NCBI GenBank assembly: GCA_029246705.1
Contig: JAQWMQ010000034.1
Location: 124,001-188,000 of the forward strand
DNA length: 64,000 nucleotides
Source of the DNA: Phycisphaerales bacterium
Lineage (GTDB): Bacteria > Planctomycetota > Phycisphaerae > Phycisphaerales > SM1A02
Direction of reading: 5' to 3'
In this document: one piece after another, positions 43,012 through 52,362 of the stretch
Layout of the letters: each line of letters begins with the position of its first letter
Numbering within the stretch: the stretch's first letter is position 1
The notes under the pieces: model-generated
What the model was told of the DNA's origin: nothing
Database searches by the model: none
The model's input: only the letters and a program-made list of their open reading frames with translations
Made by a program: the position numbers and the translations under genes

Positions 43012-44623
43012 TCAGCTGGTTGGTGGAGGAATCGTGGTCGGTGACCGTCTCGGACTGGCTGAGCTCGGGAATGATCTTCTTCGCCAGCACCTTGCCGAGT
43101 TCGACGCCCCACTGGTCGAAGGAGTTGATGCCCCAGATCGTGCCCTGGGTGAACACCTTGTGCTCGTAGAGCGCGACCAGCCGTCCCAGCGTCTTGGGGT
43201 CGAGCTTCTGGGTCATGATCACGTTGGTGGGGCGGTTGCCGTCGAATTCCTTGTGGGGCAGCAGTGCGTCGGCGACGCCTTCGGCCTTCACCTCGGCTTC
43301 GGTCTTGCCGAAGGCGAGGGCTTCCGCCTGGGCGAACACGTTGGAGACCAGCTTGTCCTGGTGGTCGCCGATCGGGTTCGCGGGCTGGCAGAAGCAGATG
43401 AAGTCGCAGGGGACCGGCTTCGTGCCCTGGTGGATCATCTGATAGAAGGCGTGCTGGCCGTTGGTGCCGGGTTCACCCCAGATCACCGGGCAGGTGTCCC
43501 AGCCCACGCGGTCGCCACCAAGGGTGACGTGCTTGCCGTTTGATTCCATCTCCAGCTGCTGGAGGTAGGCGCTGAAGCGGCACAGTTCGTTGTCGTAGGG
43601 GAGCACCGCGACGGTGTCGCACCCCAGGAAATTGCGGTTCCAGAGACCAACGAGGCCGAGCAGCACCGGGAGGTTCTCCTCGAGGGGAGTGCTCCTGAAG
43701 TGGACGTCCATCTCGTGGAAGCCGTCCAGCATCTCCTGGAAGTGGTCCGGCCCGATGGCGAGCATGGTCGAGAGACCGATCGCCGAATCCATCGAGTAGC
43801 GACCTCCGACCCAGTCCCAGAAGCCGAACATGTTGTGGGTGTCGATGCCGAAGCCACCGACGCCCTCGGCGTTGGTGGAGACCGCCACGAAGTGCTTGGC
43901 CACCGCGCTTTCATCGCCACCAAGCCCGGCCAGCGACCAGTCGCGGGCGGTATGGGCGTTGGTCATGGTCTCGAGGGTGGTGAAGGTCTTGCTCGAGATG
44001 ATGAAGAGGGTTTCCTCGGGGGAGAGGTCGCGGGTCTTCTCGGCGAAGTCGTTGCCGTCGACGTTCGAGACGAAGCGGAAGGTCATGGAGCGGTCACTGA
44101 AGGGCTTCAGCGCCTCGTAGGCCATGACCGGTCCGAGGTCGCTGCCCCCGATCCCGATATTGACCACGTTCTTGATCCGCTTGCCGGTGTGTCCGGTCCA
44201 GCTGCCCGAGCGAATCTTGTCCGCGAAGGCGGCCATTCGATCCAGGACCTCGTGGACGTGGGGGATCACGTTCTCGCCGTCGACTTCGACGACCGTGTCC
44301 CGGGGTGCCCGGAGCGCGGTGTGAAGCACCGCGCGGTCCTCGGTGATGTTGATCTTGACCCCTGTGAACATCTTCTCGGCCCGCTCCTTGAGGCCGCAGG
44401 CATTCGCAAGGTCGATCAGCATGCTGATGGTGCTGGAATCGAGCCGGTTCTTCGAGAAATCGAAGAAGAGCTCGGCGCCTTCGGCGGACAGGGTGCTTCC
44501 CCGGTCGGGGTCCGCGGCGAAGAGATCCCGGAGCGTCCGGTTTCGGTTGTCCTCGAAGTGAGCTGCCAGCGCTTTCCACTCGGGGCGTTCCAGCAAGCTG
44601 TGATCCGTCGTCTCAATGGTCAT
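42980..44623 (-). CDS. pgi: Glucose-6-phosphate isomerase
   Basis: Pgi interconverts glucose-6-phosphate and fructose-6-phosphate. The 547-residue protein is of the long (bacterial/eukaryotic) form: [80 protein letters not shown], then the catalytic-His part [20 protein letters not shown] and the C-terminal Lys segment [18 protein letters not shown]. All match the two PGI signatures. tal is divergent, so two sugar-phosphate genes sit back to back. Confidence 0.97.
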   Translation of the reverse strand: MTIETTDHSLLERPEWKALAAHFEDNRNRTLRDLFAADPDRGSTLSAEGAELFFDFSKNRLDSSTISMLIDLANACGLKERAEKMFTGVKINITEDRAVLHTALRAPRDTVVEVDGENVIPHVHEVLDRMAAFADKIRSGSWTGHTGKRIKNVVNIGIGGSDLGPVMAYEALKPFSDRSMTFRFVSNVDGNDFAEKTRDLSPEETLFIISSKTFTTLETMTNAHTARDWSLAGLGGDESAVAKHFVAVSTNAEGVGGFGIDTHNMFGFWDWVGGRYSMDSAIGLSTMLAIGPDHFQEMLDGFHEMDVHFRSTPLEENLPVLLGLVGLWNRNFLGCDTVAVLPYDNELCRFSAYLQQLEMESNGKHVTLGGDRVGWDTCPVIWGEPGTNGQHAFYQMIHQGTKPVPCDFICFCQPANPIGDHQDKLVSNVFAQAEALAFGKTEAEVKAEGVADALLPHKEFDGNRPTNVIMTQKLDPKTLGRLVALYEHKVFTQGTIWGINSFDQWGVELGKVLAKKIIPELSQSETVTDHDSSTNQLINRYRAHRLG

Positions 44624-44740
44624 CTTTGGTCTCCTCTGGGGTGGAGGGTCAGGCTACCAGACCCTTCCCTCGCCGTCCTCGGCAATGCCTCGCTCCAGGT
44701 TGGATATACTCCCCTCTGAACTTTCAAACAGGAGAACGAC

Positions 44741-45817
44741 ATGCCCGCCACCGCCGATCTGCACGCCATGGGCCAGAGCATCTGGCTTGACAACATCACT
44801 CGAGAAATGCTCAACGACGGAACCATCGCCGGTTTCATCGAGACCATGTCCGTCACCGGCCTGACCAGCAACCCTTCCATCTTCCAGAAGGCGATCGCGG
44901 GCAGTCACGAGTACGACGACTCGATTCGAAAGCACATGGAAGCCGGTCTTTCCGGTGACGAGCTCTTCTTCGAGCTGGCCATCGAGGATCTTCGTCGAGC
45001 CTGTGATCTCTTCGCGCCCATCCACGAGTCGACCAACGGCCTGGACGGCTGGTGCTCGCTCGAGGTGTCACCGCTGCTGGCCAACGACACGCATTCGACC
45101 ATCGAGCAGGCCAAGAAGCTGCATGCCAAGGCTGATCGCAAGAACCTCTACATCAAGGTGCCCGGAACCCCGGAAGGCGCACCGGCGATCGAGGAGCTGA
45201 CCTTTGCCGGCATCCCCGTCAATGTCACCCTGATCTTCTCGGTCGAACATTACCACCGTGCCGCGGAGGCCTACACCAAGGGTCTCGAGCGTCGACTTGA
45301 AGCCGGTCTCGACGTGACCGGATGTTCAGTGGCGTCGCTCTTCATCTCGCGCTGGGACGTCAAGACCGCGCCGATGCTGCCCGATGATCTCAAGGACAAG
45401 AACGGACTGGCCATCGGTGGCGCCTGCTACAAGGCCTACGTCGACTGGCACGCTTCCGATCGCTGGAAGGCGCTCGAAGCCAAGGGCGCGTTGCGTCAGC
45501 GACTGCTCTTCGCCTCCACCGGAACCAAGGATCCGGCTCTTTCCGACTACCTGTACGTCAGTGGCCTGGCGGCTCCGGATACCGTCAACACCATGCCTGA
45601 CAAGACCCTGAAGGCCTTCTTTGATCACGGTTCACTGGACGGCGCGCTCCCCGGCGATGGTGCTCCCAGTCATGCCATGCTCGAGAAGATCGCCGCTGCC
45701 GGCGTGGATCTCCACAAGGCCGGTGAGGAACTCCAGGTCGAGGGTGCTCAGAAGTTCGATGAGAGTTGGCACTCTCTTCTGGCCGATATCGCCAGCAAGA
45801 CCGCTGCCCTGGCCTGA
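44741..45817 (+). CDS. tal: Transaldolase
   Basis: Transaldolase moves a dihydroxyacetone unit between sugar phosphates in the non-oxidative pentose phosphate pathway. The 358-residue protein opens with GQSIWLDNITREMLNDG and TGLTSNPSIFQKAI, then LEVSPLLANDTHSTIEQAKK and the Schiff-base lysine in KNLYIKVPGTPEGAPAIEEL; GIPVNVTLIFSVEHYHRAAE and FISRWDVKTAPML follow. This is the longer, actinobacterial-type Tal. CAGGAGA lies 8 bases upstream of the ATG. tyrS follows after 47 bases on the same strand. Confidence 0.96.
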   Translation: MPATADLHAMGQSIWLDNITREMLNDGTIAGFIETMSVTGLTSNPSIFQKAIAGSHEYDDSIRKHMEAGLSGDELFFELAIEDLRRACDLFAPIHESTNGLDGWCSLEVSPLLANDTHSTIEQAKKLHAKADRKNLYIKVPGTPEGAPAIEELTFAGIPVNVTLIFSVEHYHRAAEAYTKGLERRLEAGLDVTGCSVASLFISRWDVKTAPMLPDDLKDKNGLAIGGACYKAYVDWHASDRWKALEAKGALRQRLLFASTGTKDPALSDYLYVSGLAAPDTVNTMPDKTLKAFFDHGSLDGALPGDGAPSHAMLEKIAAAGVDLHKAGEELQVEGAQKFDESWHSLLADIASKTAALA

Positions 45818-45864
45818 GCCGGATGTTCTGAGCCAGCCGCAGCCGACCCCCTGGGAGTCCGGAC

Positions 45865-47178
45865 TTGAGCGCGTTCCTTGATGAGCTGTCGTGGCGTGGT
45901 CTGCTTCATTCGACCACTTCCGAGGATCTGGTCGCCCACCTGGCCACGCCGGGTCGGGTTGCCTATTGCGGGTTCGATCCGACCGCAGAGGCCCTCACCA
46001 TCGGTAATCTCATGCCGATCAAGATGCTGGCGCACTGGCAGCGTGCGGGGCACCGACCGATCGCCTTGATGGGCGGGGCCACCGGCCTGATCGGTGACCC
46101 TTCCGGCAAGAGCGAGGAACGCAAGCTCCTCGACCGGGACCAGGTCGAAGCCAACATCACCAACTACAAGGCGACGTTCGAGCGGATCCTCGACTTCGAC
46201 CTGCCGGCGGAGAATCGTGCAAGCATGGTCAACAACCATGACTGGCTCGGTTCGATCGGCTACATCCACATGCTGCGGGATGTCGGCAAGCATTTCTCGG
46301 TGAACATGATGATCCAGAAGGAGTCCGTCGCGGCGCGACTCACCGAGCGCGAACAGGGGATCTCCTACACCGAGTTCAGCTACATGATCCTGCAGGCCTA
46401 CGACTTCCTGCACCTCAACCGTGCGATGAACTGCACGGTGCAGATCGGCGGGTCCGATCAGTTCGGGAACATCGTCGCCGGCATCGATCTCATTCGCCGC
46501 CTGGTCGGTCGCGAAGACCCTGCCTCGCCCGATGCCGAAGGCCGTGCCTACGGGGTGACCAATCCGCTGGTCACCAAGAGCGACGGCGGGAAGATCGGCA
46601 AGAGCGAGAAGGGGGCGGTCTGGCTCGATCCCTCGAAGACCTCGCCCTACGCCTTCTACCAGTTCTGGTTGAACACCACCGATGCCGACGTGGTCAAGTT
46701 CCTCAAGTGGTTCACCTTCGAGACGCAGGAACGCATCGCCGAGCTCGAGCACGCCGCGAACGATGCCCCTCAGGCACGAGAAGCCCAGCGTGCCCTGGCG
46801 GAGGCGATGACCGTGATGATCCACGGTGAAACCGAGTTCGACCGCGCTCTCAGCGCATCAAAGGCGCTGTTCTCGGGTGCGGTGAAGGACCTGGATGCAT
46901 CGATGCTCTCGGAGGTCTTCGCCGATGTACCGGCGAGCACGCTTCCGAAGAGTCGGTTGGAGGGGGATGGGCTTGAACTCGTCTCGCTTCTGCCCGAAAC
47001 CCCGCTGGCCAGCTCCAAGCGTGAGTCGCGACAGTTCCTCGAGCAAGGCGCGGTGAGCGTCAATGGCGAGAAGGTCGGCCTCGAACGCAGCCTCGGCACC
47101 GCCGACTTGCTGCACGGAACCACCGTCCTGCTCCGTCGCGGCAAGAAGCTCTGGCACGCACTGCGCTTCGAAGGCTAG
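45865..47178 (+). CDS. tyrS: Tyrosyl-tRNA synthetase
   Basis: TyrRS charges tRNA-Tyr. The 437-residue protein has YCGFDPTAEALTIGNLMPIK at the class I signature site; TIGN (45-48) stands for the usual HxGH. IALMGGATGLIGDPSGKSEE, QAYDFLHL, VQIGGSDQFGNI (tyrosine-binding) and the KMSKS-type loop GGKIGKSEKGAVWL (about 241-254) follow, then an S4 RNA-binding domain at the end (SSKRESRQFLEQGAVSVNGE). It starts with TTG at 45865, with GGGAG 7 bases upstream. Confidence 0.95.
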   Translation: MSAFLDELSWRGLLHSTTSEDLVAHLATPGRVAYCGFDPTAEALTIGNLMPIKMLAHWQRAGHRPIALMGGATGLIGDPSGKSEERKLLDRDQVEANITNYKATFERILDFDLPAENRASMVNNHDWLGSIGYIHMLRDVGKHFSVNMMIQKESVAARLTEREQGISYTEFSYMILQAYDFLHLNRAMNCTVQIGGSDQFGNIVAGIDLIRRLVGREDPASPDAEGRAYGVTNPLVTKSDGGKIGKSEKGAVWLDPSKTSPYAFYQFWLNTTDADVVKFLKWFTFETQERIAELEHAANDAPQAREAQRALAEAMTVMIHGETEFDRALSASKALFSGAVKDLDASMLSEVFADVPASTLPKSRLEGDGLELVSLLPETPLASSKRESRQFLEQGAVSVNGEKVGLERSLGTADLLHGTTVLLRRGKKLWHALRFEG

Positions 47179-47445
47179 CACCGAACCGATCGATCCCATC
47201 CAGTGCACCGGGCCGTCACCATGAAAACGGTCGCGGTGTCCCTAGTGCCGTTGCGAGCGGGTGTGACGGTGCTTCTTCGACATTGACGGCAAGTAGCAGG
47301 CTTTTTGAAAAGAGCCTTGAAATACAGGGTGAAAAGCATATTCCAGACGAGTTCCCCTGCAAGAAACGGACTGCCCGGCGCTGATACCACCGAGTTCGCG
47401 TGACGATATGCGAATCGAATCTGGTCTCATTTCTGGAGCAACACC

Positions 47446-48918
47446 ATGTCTGCCAACAAGAACTTTTCTCTTCTCTCCGGGTGCTTTGCCGCGGCCCTCT
47501 TCTCAGGAATCGCCTCAGCAGCACCACCCGACGTCTCCGGTCTGGACTACCTCGGCAACGAGTTCGAGCTCAGCTGGCGTGGGTGGTCGCAGTGTGATCC
47601 GGGTGCGGGTGAGGACTCCTTTTCCGACCAGGAGATCATGAGGTTCGTCGATGTCTACGATGCCGGCTGTGGTCTGGAGACGCAACAGGTCGAGCTCATG
47701 ACCCTGGCCCTGGACATCGATAGTTTCGAGACCCCCCGGGGCTGGGAATACACCTTCGCCAGCAATCTCAACGTGACTTCCGAGAGTGGTGAATCGCCTC
47801 CTGGTTCTTGGTTTTACGAAGCGATGTCGACCGGCATCCACCGGTTCAAGGCGGAACTGCTCTCCGGGCAGCGGGTGACCATGCATGTCTCTGACTACGG
47901 TCGAGACCCCGATCTTGCCCTGCCCGGAAGCTCGAAACTCAAGATCTACCGCTCCAACGGCGATTTTTTCGCCGAGGCGGTGGGCGTTCCGACCTTCGAT
48001 GGGGCAGGCAGTCTCGAGGTCCCGATCGAGATTCCCTCGGGTGACTACATCTTCGAACTGATCGTCCCGACCAGGGTCGGCCCCAGCACGTCCGAGTCAC
48101 CGGTGATCACCTCGACCAGGGTCCAACTCGATTTCCAGCCCATCTTCGGTCTCCCCCCGGGGTTGTCCGAGCTCTCCGGACCGATCGGGCAGGTGACTTC
48201 CACGATCACGCAGACCACCCCAGGCCTGCCGGGTTCCGAAATCATCACGGCCTTCGATGACGGCGTCTTCGAGGATCCCGCATGGGCCCTCGAGAGATTG
48301 GACCCGGAGCTCGAGAGCACGATGATGGTGGAGCTCATCACCGGACTGCTCGGTCGCTGGCAAGGCGAACGCAGCACCGGATACCACCACTGGGCGCAGG
48401 CCTCCGCCTGGAGCAACACGCCCTTCGATGCCACCCAGTCGCGACTGATCGAGTCCAAAGCACAGGTCAGCATCGCGCTGGTCGCCGAACAGCGCATGCA
48501 GATCCGCGTGACCTTCGCGACCTTCCTGGGCACCGACTGGGACGAGCGTTCGATGGAGGCGCGGATGTTCGACACCGAATCGATGACCGAGATCACCGGA
48601 ACGATCTCCGATCACGGTCGGGTCACCGTCTTCGAGATCCCCCCGGGGAGCTACCAGATGGTCCACATCATCTCCCGTCAGCGACACATCCACGGGCAGG
48701 ACATCGAGGACTTTCTCGATCAGTTCGGGGACGAGATCGATGTCTCGGTCCGCTACCGGATCGACGGTGACGCCAACGGTGACGGTCGGGTCGATGGGGC
48801 GGATCTCGCCCTCATCCTCGGGCTCTGGAACGTGATCGACCCCGAGGGTTCGCTCGACGACAACCCGGTCACGAATGGCAGTGATCTGGCTCGGGTCCTG
48901 GGCGGCTGGTCACCCTGA
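47446..48918 (+). CDS. Secreted dockerin-tailed protein (8)
   Basis: Protein of 490 residues with the signal peptide MSANKNFSLLSGCFAAALFS plus GIASA and the Shine-Dalgarno GGAG before the ATG. Residues about 110-200 form a beta region with PGSWFYEAMSTGIHRFKAEL, LKIYRSNGDFF and GDYIFELIVPTRVG, a layout like pre-peptidase C-terminal domains. A second such region (HRFKA.../ISIALVAEQRMQIRVTF) is found at about 320-400. The tail has DGDANGDGRVDGADLALILG, then a second, degenerate loop (DDNPVTNGSDLARVLGG). It is the only dockerin gene far from the main group. Confidence 0.8.
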   Translation: MSANKNFSLLSGCFAAALFSGIASAAPPDVSGLDYLGNEFELSWRGWSQCDPGAGEDSFSDQEIMRFVDVYDAGCGLETQQVELMTLALDIDSFETPRGWEYTFASNLNVTSESGESPPGSWFYEAMSTGIHRFKAELLSGQRVTMHVSDYGRDPDLALPGSSKLKIYRSNGDFFAEAVGVPTFDGAGSLEVPIEIPSGDYIFELIVPTRVGPSTSESPVITSTRVQLDFQPIFGLPPGLSELSGPIGQVTSTITQTTPGLPGSEIITAFDDGVFEDPAWALERLDPELESTMMVELITGLLGRWQGERSTGYHHWAQASAWSNTPFDATQSRLIESKAQVSIALVAEQRMQIRVTFATFLGTDWDERSMEARMFDTESMTEITGTISDHGRVTVFEIPPGSYQMVHIISRQRHIHGQDIEDFLDQFGDEIDVSVRYRIDGDANGDGRVDGADLALILGLWNVIDPEGSLDDNPVTNGSDLARVLGGWSP

Positions 48919-48935
48919 CCCTCGACCGAGACCCC

Positions 48936-48995
48936 TGCACGACCACCTTCCTGGTGCGGCACCGACCGGTGACCGCGCCAGGAAGGTGGTGCACG
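48936..48995. terminator. Large inverted repeat between convergent genes
   Basis: ACCACCTTCCTGG (48942-48954) pairs with CCAGGAAGGTGGT (48978-48990), extended by TGCAC/GTGCA with one bulge. There is no T-run. It lies between dockerin gene 8 and the convergent cdaR-like gene. Confidence 0.6.
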
Positions 48996-49003
48996 TTTCG
49001 GGG

Positions 49004-50032
49004 TCAGCCCTCATCGCGCGTGATCGTCAGGGTGATGAAGGGGCGGGGGGTCTCCCCGGCGACCGACGTCACCCGAAGACCTTCCGGGAGTTCCCAGAGG
49101 GTGACCGGAGCTTCGGTCACCCCGCGGGACAGGTCGTCGGAGGTCAGGTGGACGAAGGCCACCACCGGAGGCTTCTCCTCCTCGAACTTCCTGACGATTT
49201 CCGCAGCACCTTCGATGACGACATCCGCCAGGAACTGCTCGGAGTCGGCGATCACCACTTCGTAGTCGGCAAGATCCTGGGGAGGCGCGGCGATCTGCAC
49301 GGGAACCGCCGGCACCGTGATCGACCGGGTCCTGAGGATCAACGTGAACGCAAGTTGCACCGAGCGGGGTTCGATCGTGAGTTCCTGCTCGTAGGGGCGC
49401 AGTTCCTCCGGCAGTCGAATCGGGGCCTGGATCACCTGGCGACGACCGGGTTCCAGTTCCGCGATCGCCTGCGCCGAAGGTTCGGCAATCACGCTGGCGT
49501 CGGGAAACAGGCCGACGATCCGGCTGGGCATGGTGACCACCACGTCCGGCGGATCGGCGATCGCCTCGCCTCCGAGGGTGGCACCGGTGAACACCGGGAT
49601 CACCGGGACCGTCTTCTCGATGAGTGAATCGATCTCCAGTTCGATCGATGGTGGTTCACTGCTGACCACCGACACTTCGGCGTCATAGAAGATGCTCTGG
49701 TCCCTCAGGGCATCAACCAGCTCGACGACATGGGTGCCCTTGTCACCGGGGATGCCCGTGGTTCCGCTGGTGAGGACGATCGGTTCATCCAGGGCTCGAC
49801 GAACCTTCTGGATCGAACGGGAGCTGCCTCCGAGGGTGAGCGCGATCTGGCGGGTGGTCCTGGGGGAGACGATGGTCGAGAAGGTCGAGGATGGTTCGAA
49901 CTGGACCCTGGCCCAGATGACCACTCGTTCCCTGGTCTCGCCGGCGGCGAAGATCCAGATCAGGATGGTCACCGCGGTGACCAGGATCACCGTGCCTGCA
50001 CTGGCCTTGCTGTTGCCACCGATGGGGTTCAT
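49004..50032 (-). CDS. YbbR-domain protein, CdaA regulator (CdaR-like)
   Basis: Protein of 342 residues with one N-terminal transmembrane segment (about 13-30, TVILVTAVTILIWIFAAGET) and an extracytoplasmic part made of repeated YbbR-type beta domains (VPVIPVFTGATLGG, PDVVVTMPSRIVGLFP and similar). CdaR binds and modulates the diadenylate cyclase CdaA in Firmicutes. The gene's ATG overlaps the stop of the cyclase gene (4 bases), the standard cdaA-cdaR arrangement, so the pair should be translated together. The YbbR repeats are weakly conserved and I rely partly on context. Confidence 0.78.
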   Translation of the reverse strand: MNPIGGNSKASAGTVILVTAVTILIWIFAAGETRERVVIWARVQFEPSSTFSTIVSPRTTRQIALTLGGSSRSIQKVRRALDEPIVLTSGTTGIPGDKGTHVVELVDALRDQSIFYDAEVSVVSSEPPSIELEIDSLIEKTVPVIPVFTGATLGGEAIADPPDVVVTMPSRIVGLFPDASVIAEPSAQAIAELEPGRRQVIQAPIRLPEELRPYEQELTIEPRSVQLAFTLILRTRSITVPAVPVQIAAPPQDLADYEVVIADSEQFLADVVIEGAAEIVRKFEEEKPPVVAFVHLTSDDLSRGVTEAPVTLWELPEGLRVTSVAGETPRPFITLTITRDEG

Positions 50033-50853
50033 GCCTCGACGTCTCCCAGTTGTTCTTCGGTGGTCAGCGGGGCATGGAGACGTTCAAGAAGACGGGACTT
50101 GAAGTCCTCCAGTGGAATCGGCTTGGACAGGGACCCGAATTCCGCCAGACGGGTCATTCCGGTCTCCTCGCTGACCACCACCACCAGGGCATCACTCTCC
50201 ACCGTCACCCCGACGGCGGCCCGGTGTCGGGAACCCAGTTGCATGGCGACTGCGCCGGTTTCCGCGAGGGGAAGCTGGACGTTGCTGGCAACGATGCGGT
50301 CGCCACGGATCACCACCGCCAGGTCGTGCAGTGGCGAATTCGGCCAGAAGATCGACTCGAGCAGGCGGGGTGTCACCAGGCCGTCGACCTGGACGCCGCC
50401 CTCCACGAGGCCGCCCAGTCGGACGCCCCGTTCGATCACGATGAGCGCACCGAACTGGTTCTTCGCGAGAAATTCGACCGCTTCGGTCACGGCATCCGCC
50501 AGTTTGTTGACTTGGGGACTTCGCCTGCCGAAGAATCGTGTCTGTCCCAGGCGGATCATCGCCTGCCTGAGCTCCGGCTGGAAGACGACGATCAGGAAGA
50601 TCGCCAGGAGCCCCAGCATCTGGTTCGAGATGAACTTGATCCGGCCAAAGGCATCACTGGCCTCGCCCATGAGGCGAATCGACAGAGTCAGCAGGACGAT
50701 GATCACCGCGAAGCCCTTGACCACCCCGGCGCCTCGGGTGCCCTGGAGGAATCGGACGATCAGCCAGACGCAGATCCAGATGATCGCAAGCTCGATCAGG
50801 ACTTCCCAGATCGGGTAACCACGGAAGAGATGGAAGATATTGTCGATGCTCAC
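50029..50853 (-). CDS. cdaA: Diadenylate cyclase CdaA (c-di-AMP synthase)
   Basis: CdaA makes c-di-AMP from two ATP at the membrane. The 274-residue protein has three transmembrane helices at the start (about 16-93), a coiled linker, then the DAC domain: ALIVIERGVRLGGLVEGG, ESIFWPNSPLHDLAVVIRGD and MQLGSRHRAAVGVTVESDAL. RHRAA (209-213) is intact. The DGA motif reads HDLA: Asp 177 is kept but Gly is Leu. The PQVNKLADAVTEAVEFLAKN segment before the domain is typical of CdaA. It is followed by cdaR, overlapping by 4 bases. Confidence 0.9.
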   Translation of the reverse strand: MSIDNIFHLFRGYPIWEVLIELAIIWICVWLIVRFLQGTRGAGVVKGFAVIIVLLTLSIRLMGEASDAFGRIKFISNQMLGLLAIFLIVVFQPELRQAMIRLGQTRFFGRRSPQVNKLADAVTEAVEFLAKNQFGALIVIERGVRLGGLVEGGVQVDGLVTPRLLESIFWPNSPLHDLAVVIRGDRIVASNVQLPLAETGAVAMQLGSRHRAAVGVTVESDALVVVVSEETGMTRLAEFGSLSKPIPLEDFKSRLLERLHAPLTTEEQLGDVEA

Positions 50854-50901
50854 GTGCCCTCAATGTATCCGGACTGAACGTCTGCCGCTTCCAGCGTTAC
50901 C

Positions 50902-51450
50902 ATGCACCCAATGAGCAAGGGTGACTCTTCATACAAGCTGGGTCGGTTCACCGGCGTCTGCGCCGCCACTGATCGAACGCTTCAGCCGGGCACGGAATGC
51001 ATCGCCTGTCTCTGCGAGGCCTCAGAGGCCGATATCGCCGAAGGGGCACTTGGCCTCGCTCGCGTGGAATACTCCGTCGAGGCATGGGAATCCGGGGCTC
51101 GACCACAGGGGCTCTTCAGCTGGTGGAAGACCAGGATTCCCGAGAACGACGGCCCGAGGCGGGTCCTGGTGGATGATGATGCGCTGCTGGATCTCTTCGA
51201 TCGTCTTGGTACCGAGGAAGATGACCGGCGTCAGGGGTTCCGCTGGGTGCTGGGCCTGGTCCTGGTCCGCAAGAAACTGCTGAGGCTCGAAGGGTCAGCT
51301 CGAACCGAGCAGGGGGATGTCTTTCTTCTCCGGCGAAGAGGCACCGACCCTGCACTGCCTCCGATCGAGATGCTCGATCCCAAGCTCGACGAGGATGATG
51401 CCCGGAAGATCGCCGATGAACTCGGCGAGATCATGGCCTCAGATGACTAG
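50902..51450 (+). CDS. Small Cys-containing conserved hypothetical protein
   Basis: Protein of 182 residues with no signal peptide. It begins near GRFTGVCAATDRTLQPGTEC followed by IACLCE (C-x13-C-x2-C-x-C), then RVEYSVEAWESGARPQGLFS, WWKTRIPEND and a helical acidic end. The pattern C..TGR.L.PG...y......r.d.s.eaW..........WK.r.P is one I associate with a planctomycetal family of unknown function, perhaps a zinc-binding domain. Its TAG overlaps the start of the lipoprotein gene by 8 bases, and the following genes are close, so it heads a short envelope operon. The ATG at 50911 is an alternative start. Confidence 0.65.
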   Translation: MHPMSKGDSSYKLGRFTGVCAATDRTLQPGTECIACLCEASEADIAEGALGLARVEYSVEAWESGARPQGLFSWWKTRIPENDGPRRVLVDDDALLDLFDRLGTEEDDRRQGFRWVLGLVLVRKKLLRLEGSARTEQGDVFLLRRRGTDPALPPIEMLDPKLDEDDARKIADELGEIMASDD

Positions 51451-52309
51451 CCCCGCACAACGTCTTCGGCCGCTGATGCTGGCACTGGGCCTGTTCGCTG
51501 TACTGATCGGATCCGGGTGCCAGGCACCCCGCGCGGCGGTTTCCGAGCAGGACATCGATCTCGCGGACTTCGTCCAGCAGCAGACCTCCCGCGCCGGCCT
51601 GCTTCGTCTGCTTGAATCCGGGGGCACGATCGAGATACGGACCAAGGACGAGGACGGCTCTGATTTCCAGGACTGTGCTCTCGAACTCTGGCGGGATGGT
51701 GAACGATTCGCGCTTCGACTGCGCAAGCTCGGCGAGCGTTTTCTCTGGGTGGGTTCCAATGGCGTGGACTGGTGGGTCTTCGAACTCACCGCGGATCCGG
51801 TGCGACTGGTGGTCCTGCCCTCCGGCGGTGACGGCCAGCAGGCACTCGGTTCGGAGTTGCTGCTCTTCGGCCCTGACCAGTTGTTGCAGTTGGCAGGACT
51901 GCAGCCGGTGGCGCTTGAAACGGCGGTGGCCCGTTGGAGTGATGATGACTCGCAGATCCGTGTCGAGTTCCCGACGACCGATGGGGGTTCCTGGTCACGA
52001 ATGGTCTGGTACCTGGACCCCGAAACACGCCTGCCGGAACGCATCGAGGCCCTTGATGCCGAGGGCACCGTGGTGCTGGAATCCGCCCTCGACAACTACG
52101 AGCCGATCAGGGCTCGGGACCAGCCCGTGGGCAACTGGCCGCAGTTTCCCCGAAAACTGCGTGTTCGGACCCCGGATGGCGCCATCGATGTCCGGCTCTT
52201 CTTCAACCGGCCCGGAGCGACCGGTTCCAAGCTTCGTGATGCGCTCTTTGACCTCGACCTGCTCATGAAGACCTTCAAGCCCGGCATCATCGAGTACGTC
52301 AAAAAGTGA
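51443..52309 (+). CDS. Lipoprotein of LolA-like type, unknown role
   Basis: Protein of 288 residues. The lipobox LIGSGC (near residue 20) after MTSPAQRLRPLMLALGLFAV marks a lipoprotein. The mature part has strands like RLLESGGTIEIRTKDEDG, LELWRDGERFALRLRKLGER, FLWVGSNGVDWWVFELTADP and RIEALDAEGTVVLESALDNY, resembling LolA/LolB-like hydrophobic-groove proteins. The ATG overlaps the stop of the preceding gene (ATGACTAG). It lies in the envelope operon before the RDD protein. The exact role is unknown. Confidence 0.6.
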   Translation: MTSPAQRLRPLMLALGLFAVLIGSGCQAPRAAVSEQDIDLADFVQQQTSRAGLLRLLESGGTIEIRTKDEDGSDFQDCALELWRDGERFALRLRKLGERFLWVGSNGVDWWVFELTADPVRLVVLPSGGDGQQALGSELLLFGPDQLLQLAGLQPVALETAVARWSDDDSQIRVEFPTTDGGSWSRMVWYLDPETRLPERIEALDAEGTVVLESALDNYEPIRARDQPVGNWPQFPRKLRVRTPDGAIDVRLFFNRPGATGSKLRDALFDLDLLMKTFKPGIIEYVKK

Positions 52310-52362
52310 ACCATCGCGAATGCACTCCATGCGTGGTCGGGCCGGGGTCTATCATTCGCCTC

